The notes below the pieces were generated by a model. The model worked only from the letters and a program-made list of their open reading frames with translations, did not search any database and was not told the DNA's origin. Positions 6,831-11,385 of a stretch of DNA of 11,385 nt are shown one piece after another. Position 1 is the stretch's first letter, and each line of letters opens with the position of its first letter. Both the position numbers and the translations under genes were made by a program. This stretch comes from an uncultured bacterium (lineage in GTDB: Bacteria; Chloroflexota; Anaerolineae; JACIWP01): positions 1 to 11,385 of the forward strand of contig CAIQJD010000015.1 of assembly GCA_903872005.1 (NCBI GenBank). The letters are read 5' to 3'.

Positions 6831-7448
6831 CTATGCGCGCATGCGCGCCTGGATGCTGACGCCTAAGTCGCGAATGGTGAGCCGGCTCAACAGGAGCCAG
6901 TAGACGCCGATGGCCAGCACGAAGAACACAATGCGGCCAATGATGGTGTGCGCCAGAAAGATCGAAGACTTGCCAAAGATGTGCAGGATGCTCAAGATAG
7001 TCATCACGCGCAATAGATTGGCTCCAAAGAGGGCGACGGCGCCGAGCGCCATGTACCCTAAGCGCCGGATGAATGACCAGGTCGGATAGAAAGAAAGGAG
7101 TCCAATCAGTACCGCCATTTCCAGGAACCCCGAACACTCCACATCGACGCGCACGATGGTCCAGCCGGGGTCTTGTACGACGACCCAGACCAGGATGTCG
7201 CCCGGCGTTGCCTCGAACACGTGGGTCGGGATGCCGAGGACTTCGCAGAAGGCGTGCGCGCCGCTGGTGGTCGCCAGCTCCAGCCAGCGTTCGAGGGGGG
7301 TGAGGCGCGCGCCGGCAAAGATCAGCAGCAGCGTCAGGCCAACCGCGCCGAGGCAATAGTAGACGAGCCAGATGCGATAGCGACGGAAGAAGTAGACTAA
7401 GGCCAGCCAGGCAATGGTCAGCAGGCCAAAACCTATGTATTGGCCCAT
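6831..7448 (-). CDS. xrtG: Exosortase (XrtG-like membrane transpeptidase/protease)
   Basis: 205 residues from the ATG at 7446-7448. This start is preferred to an in-frame ATG 69 bases upstream because GGGAGG (7454-7459) sits five bases before it and the longer version adds a basic, non-membrane extension. It is a multi-span membrane protein with segments near 5-22, 28-46, 108-122, 132-156 and 172-188. The three exosortase/archaeosortase catalytic residues are in order: Cys105 in V-E-C-S-G, Arg147 in N-L-L-R-V, and His167 in A-H-T-I-I-G-R. The family recognises C-terminal tripartite sorting tails on secreted proteins and cleaves them, probably handing them to an envelope acceptor. The small size and the GT2, PTPS-like and PTPS-related membrane neighbours match the exosortase G set. 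Its 5' end overlaps the candidate substrate gene by 16 bases. The catalytic triad supports function strongly; the G subtype rests mainly on neighbours. Confidence 0.9.
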   Translation of the reverse strand: MGQYIGFGLLTIAWLALVYFFRRYRIWLVYYCLGAVGLTLLLIFAGARLTPLERWLELATTSGAHAFCEVLGIPTHVFEATPGDILVWVVVQDPGWTIVRVDVECSGFLEMAVLIGLLSFYPTWSFIRRLGYMALGAVALFGANLLRVMTILSILHIFGKSSIFLAHTIIGRIVFFVLAIGVYWLLLSRLTIRDLGVSIQARMRA

Positions 7449-8143
7449 GCGCGCCTCCCGCGAGTGCGCCAAACCAGGACAACGGCGCCGAGAAACAGGA
7501 CCATGAGCAGCGGCCATCCCAGCGCCGGGATGGGCGCCCAGGTGATCGTGCCGCTGTCCGGCGCCCGATCCAGGTTCCCGCCGGTCTCTGTGGCGCCGGC
7601 GGAGATGTACATGCTGATCGTCTGGTGCGAGAAGACGCCCAGATCGGCGAATGAGACAACGAACTCGACCTGCGCGCCGCCCTCCGCGACGGATTGACCC
7701 CAGTCGCCGCTCCTTTGGCTGATTTGGCCGCCGCTACCGGAAAAGACGGTCACGATGACCTGGCTGGTCGTTTGCTGCGGGTCATACAGGACGGCGATGC
7801 GGCGATCGTCGCCATCGCCGGCGTTGCCGTTGTTGTTCGCATCTATGTAGACGTTGTAGAAGACTCTGGGGTTATTGCTATTGGGCGGGGTACGCACAAT
7901 CATGAAGGCGATCCGATCCCAACCGACCACGCTGGCCCAGGAGATGAGCGTGATGTCTGTGTTGGGCGTCGGGCCATCGCCGGCCGGGTCTGTAATGGAG
8001 CCGTAGCCGCTCCAATCTGCGAATTGGCCGTCCATCACCGGCCCTTCGGCCCAGACGCCGGCCGGCAGGACCAGGATCAGCGTCAGGGCGAGCAGTGTTC
8101 CGATCAGGAGGAGGCGCAGGTCAAGCCATCTCACTCGGCGCAT
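7433..8143 (-). CDS. Secreted protein with IPTL-CTERM-like sorting tail, candidate exosortase substrate
   Basis: 236 residues. The N-terminal signal peptide has a basic start (M-R-R-V-R), a hydrophobic core at 10-27 and a likely cut after A-x-A-like V-W-A near 32. The mature part begins M-D-G-Q-F-A-D-W-S-G, a D-G-x-x-x-D-W opening seen in CBM9/DOMON-like beta-sandwich domains. It has an Asp/Asn/Gly-rich loop, Y-I-D-A-N-N-N-G then G-D-G-D-D (99-113), that could bind calcium. The C terminus is tripartite: P-I-P-A-L-G-W (204-210), a hydrophobic span to about 225, then R-T-R-G-R-R (226-231). This closely recalls the IPTLxxWG-type sorting tails of exosortase substrates. It overlaps the membrane protein before it by 23 bases and the exosortase after it by 16. 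The function of the mature domain is unknown. An ordinary C-terminal anchor cannot be excluded. Confidence 0.8.
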   Translation of the reverse strand: MRRVRWLDLRLLLIGTLLALTLILVLPAGVWAEGPVMDGQFADWSGYGSITDPAGDGPTPNTDITLISWASVVGWDRIAFMIVRTPPNSNNPRVFYNVYIDANNNGNAGDGDDRRIAVLYDPQQTTSQVIVTVFSGSGGQISQRSGDWGQSVAEGGAQVEFVVSFADLGVFSHQTISMYISAGATETGGNLDRAPDSGTITWAPIPALGWPLLMVLFLGAVVLVWRTRGRRAWANT

Positions 8144-10619
8144 GGGTGTTTCCTTTCTGGCGGAATAGGTTGGGGAGCGCAGCTATCGTGGCCGCGCCGG
8201 CCAGGCCGAGGACGCTGACAGCCAGGCCGAGATAGTAGATGGGGGTGGGCGTCAGGGTAATGGACACGCGGTGCACGCCGGCCGGGGCCTCGAAGGCCAA
8301 CATGTTCTCGAACGAGTGGCTGTGGGCCGGCCGGCCGTCTACGAATACTTGCAGGGCGTCGTGATCGGCGATGGGCACGAAGAGCAGGTCAGGTTGTTCC
8401 AGCGTGTAGCTGAAGCGGTAGCCACGCGCGGATGCCGTATAACCGCGCAGCGGCACGGATTGGTAGGCGTTGGGGTGATCGGCCAGCAGTTCCAGCGCTT
8501 CGCTGAGGAGCGCGATGACCGCCGGGTCGCGCGTGAGCAGGGCGTGGTACGGCAGGTTGTCGCCCACGAACCAGATGCGGCCGGCGCCGATTTGGCGGTA
8601 GCCCAGCGCGGCGCTGAACGTACCGAAATATGGGTGGCGCAGGACTTCTTTGTCTAGCCCCTGGGGCGAGTAGGCGACCCAACTTTCGAATTCGGAACTG
8701 AAGGGAAGGAGCTGATAGGTCTTACCTTCGCCTTCGAGCCGGAGAGCGGTATGCCCCAAGACGATCGGCTCGCCCCAAACGCCCAGAAATCGGGGTTGGC
8801 GCGTCAGCGGGTCATCGCGGATGCCGGTCATGTCCACAAAGACGCGCACGCCGGCCTGGGCGATTCGGGTGACAAGCTCCTCGGCGCTCTGACGGTCGTT
8901 CCATTCGAAGCCGGAGAGGATCAGGGTGTCGTAGCCGGCCAACTCCTCGAAGGAGTATTGGTCCACACGCGATTCGCTGCCGATGATGATCTGCGGGAAG
9001 AGGTAGGCGAAATTCTGCGCGCCGCGTCCGATACCCAGGGCGCGCCAATTGGCGCGTATGGCGCGCGGCGCGCCGTCACGGTGGTACCAGGCGATGTCGG
9101 CGCTGCTGTATTGCTGCATGAAGCCGGCGTCGGCCAATTGGGTCGGCAAGTCAGCGGCCATCGGTTGTGTCTTCAGCGTGACGATGTCGTCTACTCCCAG
9201 CAGATTCAGCCGGTCGAACACGAAGTTGGCGAAATTGCGTTGCAGGGCTTCGTCCAGGGCTGAGACGTTGCGGGCGATGTGTGCGCCCTGGTAGGCCCAG
9301 CCGTATAGTTGCTCCCGCCCGCCGACGGAGCTGAAGAAGTAGGATGGGGCCGAGCCGAGCCGGCTGTAGTCCAGCGTGGCCTCGCGCCAGCCATAGGTCG
9401 TCGCCAATTGGTGGGCGATGTCGGTGATTTCGACGCGCGCCGGCCGCAGGTAGATGAGTCGCAGCGAGAGGAGGCTGTCGCCAGCGATCAGGGCAATGAT
9501 TAGGGCGGTCACGATGACCAGCCGGCCGCGCGTCCATTCGCTCAAGCGCCAGATGATTGCCAGGAGAAGGCAGAAACTGGCGAAGCCGATGAAGCGCAAG
9601 GGCCAGAAGAGGTGGTGAAGAGGGAGCGCGTTGAAGATGGCGTTGAAGCCCGGCGTTGTGATCAAGATTCCGAAGAAGCCGATGCCACTCAACGCGATGG
9701 CGTAGGCATTGCGCCCGCGCCGGATGAGCAGGAGCGCGAGGGCGACCAGGAGCAACGCCGCGCCGGCGTAGACGGTTTCGGGGTCGCTGGCGCGCAGGGT
9801 TGGGTTGAGGTAGGTGGTCAGGGGAAAGATCGCCAGGGCTTCGGTCATGGCCGTGGTGTTCAATTCGGTGATGCCGCCGACCAGGCTGGGCAGGAGCCAC
9901 CAGCCGGCCAGCAGTATGCCGATGGCCATGGAGCCAATGCCGGCCATGGCGCGCTGGACGTTGGCGCGCCGGCCGATCCAGAGTAGCATGCACAGGAGGG
10001 CGCAGCAAGCAGCGTAGATGGCTGCCATCATGGCGTGGCAGAGGACGATGAGCATAAAACAGAGGGTCAGGGCGAGGCGGTGCGAACGCCGGCCGGTCTC
10101 TTCCAGGCTACGTATGAGCAGGTAGACGGCCCAGGGGACGATGGCGGTCGCCAGGACACGCGGCAGGTTGCCTTCGGCCAGGGCGACGCGGATATTGTCG
10201 GGGAGGAGTGTGTAGAGCGCGCCGCCGATAACGGCCGGCAGCCAGCCGAACCAGCGGCGATACGGCAGCCAACCCAGGCCGCCCAGCAGCGCGCAGAGGG
10301 CGATGAGCCAGTTGGCGGCGGAGACCGCGCTGCTGGTCAGGGCAGCCAGCACGAAGAGGACGTAGTAGGGGAGCGGAGAGTGATAGCGGAGCATTTGCAG
10401 GCCGGCATACCATTGGGGGAGCAGGTCCGGGTAGGCAACGCCGGCCAGTAGTTGACGGGACAGGTATTCGGTCTTCAGCACGTGGCCGAGGGTGTCAGAT
10501 GCCCAGGGGTAGAGCGGAACCGAGCCGGCCGGCGCTAAGATGCCACGGTAGACCAGTGCTGTGATGGCGGCGATGAACAGGACACTGGCGGTTTGTCTCC
10601 CCAATTCTCGGGCGCGCAT
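8121..10619 (-). CDS. Large multi-spanning membrane protein, PTPS-related/GT-C type
   Basis: 832 residues. About a dozen membrane segments fill residues 10-390. The first outer loop has S-D-T-L-G-H (41-46), Y-P near 63 and P-L-P-Y-Y (82-86), the arrangement of GT-C glycosyltransferases with an acidic residue after the first span. From 395 to 790 it is soluble and probably extracytoplasmic. It includes a Rossmann-like stretch (Y-D-T-L-I-L-S-G near 563, V-R-V-F-V-D-M-T-G near 591) resembling glutamine-amidotransferase-like folds, and a YfhO-like ending (V-F-V-D-G, then G-V-H-R-V). A last membrane span lies at about 796-815. The family is annotated as 6-pyruvoyl-tetrahydropterin-synthase-related membrane protein (PF10131, from memory). 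It probably uses a lipid-linked sugar to modify a glycan or protein outside the membrane; that role is inferred. ATG with GAGG upstream. It follows the PTPS-like gene by 118 bases. Confidence 0.85.
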   Translation of the reverse strand: MRARELGRQTASVLFIAAITALVYRGILAPAGSVPLYPWASDTLGHVLKTEYLSRQLLAGVAYPDLLPQWYAGLQMLRYHSPLPYYVLFVLAALTSSAVSAANWLIALCALLGGLGWLPYRRWFGWLPAVIGGALYTLLPDNIRVALAEGNLPRVLATAIVPWAVYLLIRSLEETGRRSHRLALTLCFMLIVLCHAMMAAIYAACCALLCMLLWIGRRANVQRAMAGIGSMAIGILLAGWWLLPSLVGGITELNTTAMTEALAIFPLTTYLNPTLRASDPETVYAGAALLLVALALLLIRRGRNAYAIALSGIGFFGILITTPGFNAIFNALPLHHLFWPLRFIGFASFCLLLAIIWRLSEWTRGRLVIVTALIIALIAGDSLLSLRLIYLRPARVEITDIAHQLATTYGWREATLDYSRLGSAPSYFFSSVGGREQLYGWAYQGAHIARNVSALDEALQRNFANFVFDRLNLLGVDDIVTLKTQPMAADLPTQLADAGFMQQYSSADIAWYHRDGAPRAIRANWRALGIGRGAQNFAYLFPQIIIGSESRVDQYSFEELAGYDTLILSGFEWNDRQSAEELVTRIAQAGVRVFVDMTGIRDDPLTRQPRFLGVWGEPIVLGHTALRLEGEGKTYQLLPFSSEFESWVAYSPQGLDKEVLRHPYFGTFSAALGYRQIGAGRIWFVGDNLPYHALLTRDPAVIALLSEALELLADHPNAYQSVPLRGYTASARGYRFSYTLEQPDLLFVPIADHDALQVFVDGRPAHSHSFENMLAFEAPAGVHRVSITLTPTPIYYLGLAVSVLGLAGAATIAALPNLFRQKGNTHAPSEMA

Positions 10620-10737
10620 GGCTCATCCTCATCGGAGTCTTCCAAGCAGTTTTCAAGCGCCATTGTTTTGGCGCATTGCAGGGCCGTGCTGGCGGCCTGG
10701 GGGCCGGCGCTGGACAACCGAGATGGCGCGCCGGGCG
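10620..10737. other. Spacer between the PTPS-like and membrane protein genes
   Basis: This 118-base gap is the only sizeable gap inside the exosortase operon. It has no credible ORF. On the minus strand GCGCC and GGCGC (10657-10661 and 10670-10674 in plus coordinates) could form a 5-bp stem with an 8-base A/T-rich loop about 38 bases before the membrane protein start. I found no convincing promoter, so read-through from the first gene is assumed. Confidence 0.5.
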
Positions 10738-11136
10738 CTACTCTTTGATCGCGACGGTCACGCTGTTGGTAGGCGATTCCCAGATGGTCAGGGCGTGCAG
10801 TCTTGCATCGGAGCCACGAAATTCTTTGTCGAGCAGCTCGAACAGATACGTGACAAGATTTTCCGCGGAAGGCTCCTCGAAGGTGAATGGCGGGATGTCA
10901 TTCAAGAATGCATCTTCATAGCGGGCGAACAGGCGACGCAAGATGCGCCTGGTCTCTGCGATGCTGATGAGGGTGTGCTCCCCCAGATAGCGTGGCCGGC
11001 GGATTCTGACTTCAACCTTCCACGAGTGGGAATGCGCCGGCTCGTCCCCGATGGCGTGGCGGGCATTGAAGAAATCTATGACGGCAATCTCATAGATGTG
11101 TTCAACGATTACAGGGCCGGGACGTTGTGTGCTCAC
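10738..11136 (-). CDS. 6-pyruvoyl-tetrahydropterin synthase-like protein, exosortase-associated, catalytically degenerate
   Basis: 132 residues starting at GTG (11134-11136). There is only a weak purine stretch upstream and no in-frame ATG nearby. The fold signature is F-F-N-A-R-H-A-I (22-29) then A-H-S-H-S-W (34-39), which keeps the three zinc-ligand histidines of PTPS/QueD (His27, His35, His37). P-S-A-E-N (89-93) matches the usual P-T-A-E-N, and Glu120 in W-E-S-P-T-N corresponds to the substrate-binding Glu. The catalytic Cys that normally precedes the H-x-H pair is absent, and the L-D-H motif with the second catalytic residue is replaced by E-D-A-F-L-N. Pterin or queuosine chemistry is therefore unlikely. 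A similar PTPS-related protein accompanies exosortase G in Gram-positive bacteria (TIGR03112, from memory). As the operon's first gene it may bind a small molecule or act as a partner protein. Its role in sorting is unknown. Confidence 0.88.
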   Translation of the reverse strand: MSTQRPGPVIVEHIYEIAVIDFFNARHAIGDEPAHSHSWKVEVRIRRPRYLGEHTLISIAETRRILRRLFARYEDAFLNDIPPFTFEEPSAENLVTYLFELLDKEFRGSDARLHALTIWESPTNSVTVAIKE

Positions 11137-11210
11137 GTTGGTGTTTCTTTCGTACGAAATGTGACGCGGCAGCGCCCAAGGGACGTCGCATCTCGCGTGC
11201 TTCTCGTGTG

Positions 11211-11239
11211 AGTATATGTGGGAATGCTGGTTTCGTCAA
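11211..11239 (-). promoter_or_regulatory. Sigma70-type promoter of the exosortase operon
   Basis: On the minus strand TTGACG (11234-11239) and TATACT (11211-11216) are separated by exactly 17 bases, with five of six matches to each consensus box. The predicted start is near 11204, giving an untranslated leader of about 68 bases before the GTG of the PTPS-like gene. All six genes down to 4590 lie in one direction without another convincing promoter. The -35 box is only 25 bases beyond the stop codon of the transposase gene at 11265, so part of the promoter may lie in the insertion element's end. Confidence 0.75.
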
Positions 11240-11264
11240 GACGGGTTCGATTCGGGGGTGTGTT

Positions 11265-11385
11265 TCAGAATGGGGGTGAGTTGCGAGCCAGGCGCCACAC
11301 GGCGTCGAAGCGATCGCTCATAATGGCAGTACGAATGGGGAGCAGGTTTTCGGCGCCGCGACGGCTCCAGCGCATACCTGGGCCG
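11265..11385 (-). CDS. Transposase, C-terminal end (possibly ISKra4-like), runs off the window
   Basis: The last 39 codons of a gene that enters from the right edge and stops with TGA (11265-11267). The peptide contains G-M-R-W-S-R-R-G-A-E-N-L-L-P-I-R, then S-D-R-F-D-A-V-W and a short tail ending N-S-P-P-F. The G-M-R-W-S-x-x-G-A pattern, an R-T/A-x-x-x-S-x-x-F/W-D block and an aromatic W near the end are typical of the C termini of ISKra4-like transposases. Family placement is from memory and tentative. No inverted-repeat end could be identified without the rest of the element. Reading the same bases on the plus strand gives nothing sensible. Confidence 0.55.
   Translation of the reverse strand, partial: GPGMRWSRRGAENLLPIRTAIMSDRFDAVWRLARNSPPF

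Noticed and set aside
7449..7517. Earlier in-frame ATG for the exosortase
   Set aside because: It would add 23 basic residues unlike any exosortase N terminus. The ATG at 7446-7448 has a better ribosome-binding site.
6820..7659. 279-codon minus-strand frame overlapping the exosortase and substrate genes
   Set aside because: It is a frame-shifted shadow, rich in Arg, Pro and His. The real frames carry the Cys/Arg/His triad and the sorting-like tail.
10657..10674. Small inverted repeat GCGCC/GGCGC as a terminator after the PTPS-like gene
   Set aside because: Only five base pairs with no T-run on the transcribed strand, and the genes on both sides belong to the same functional set.
10561..11211. 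216-codon open frame on the plus strand across the PTPS-like gene
   Set aside because: It spans the 5' end of the membrane protein, a spacer and the whole PTPS-like gene on the opposite strand. The minus-strand proteins have clear family motifs; this frame has none.
1..11385. CRISPR arrays, tRNA or rRNA genes, riboswitches
   Set aside because: No regularly spaced repeats and no tRNA-like or rRNA-like conserved stretch were seen on either strand. The leader at 11137-11204 showed no recognisable riboswitch core.

Overview
The window reads as a GC-rich bacterial chromosome segment. All intact genes lie on the minus strand, so transcription runs from the right edge to the left. The style of the efflux adaptor, the two-component pair and the transposase remnants, and an exosortase cluster outside the usual proteobacterial setting, suggest Chloroflexota. 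That assignment is inference, because no marker gene is present.

Right edge to 11240: the C-terminal end of a transposase gene (11265-11385). Just past its stop codon is a strong sigma70-type promoter (TTGACG, 17-base spacer, TATACT; 11211-11239) that faces the main operon.

Main operon, 11136 down to 4590, six genes in transcription order: a degenerate 6-pyruvoyl-tetrahydropterin synthase (PTPS)-like protein; an 832-residue multi-membrane protein of the PTPS-related/GT-C type; a secreted protein with an IPTL-CTERM-like C-terminal tail; an exosortase with Cys/Arg/His catalytic residues; a processive family-2 glycosyltransferase; and a response regulator fused to a degenerate GGDEF domain. From the second gene on, the genes overlap or are 7 bases apart. 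The set matches the exosortase G (XrtG) type of system described mainly in Gram-positive bacteria: exosortase, GT2 and PTPS-related protein. Here it has a candidate substrate encoded directly next to the exosortase. The likely overall task is synthesis of an envelope glycan and cleavage or anchoring of a surface protein, with a phospho-signalling output. That is inference from families and gene order.

Spacer 4042-4589: a degraded IS630-like transposase on the plus strand. It keeps its own promoter-like element, Shine-Dalgarno site and a 56-codon opening frame. A 10-bp perfect hairpin follows the operon's last stop codon. A promoter for the next minus-strand operon sits directly against its start codon, which suggests a leaderless transcript.

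Left operon, 4041 to the left edge: an OmpR-family response regulator, its histidine kinase (4-base overlap), a long-hairpin periplasmic adaptor (HlyD/MacA type) and the first 41 codons of an ABC ATPase (MacB/LolD type, GTG start). This is a signal-controlled ABC efflux or envelope-stress system. A 122-base spacer before the adaptor holds repeated CTCGAC/CATCTG half-sites beside an extended -10 element, a plausible operator for the adjacent regulator.

The exosortase operon is bracketed by transposase remnants. By eye it contains the palindrome GCCGGC several times more densely than the left operon, so it may have a separate origin.
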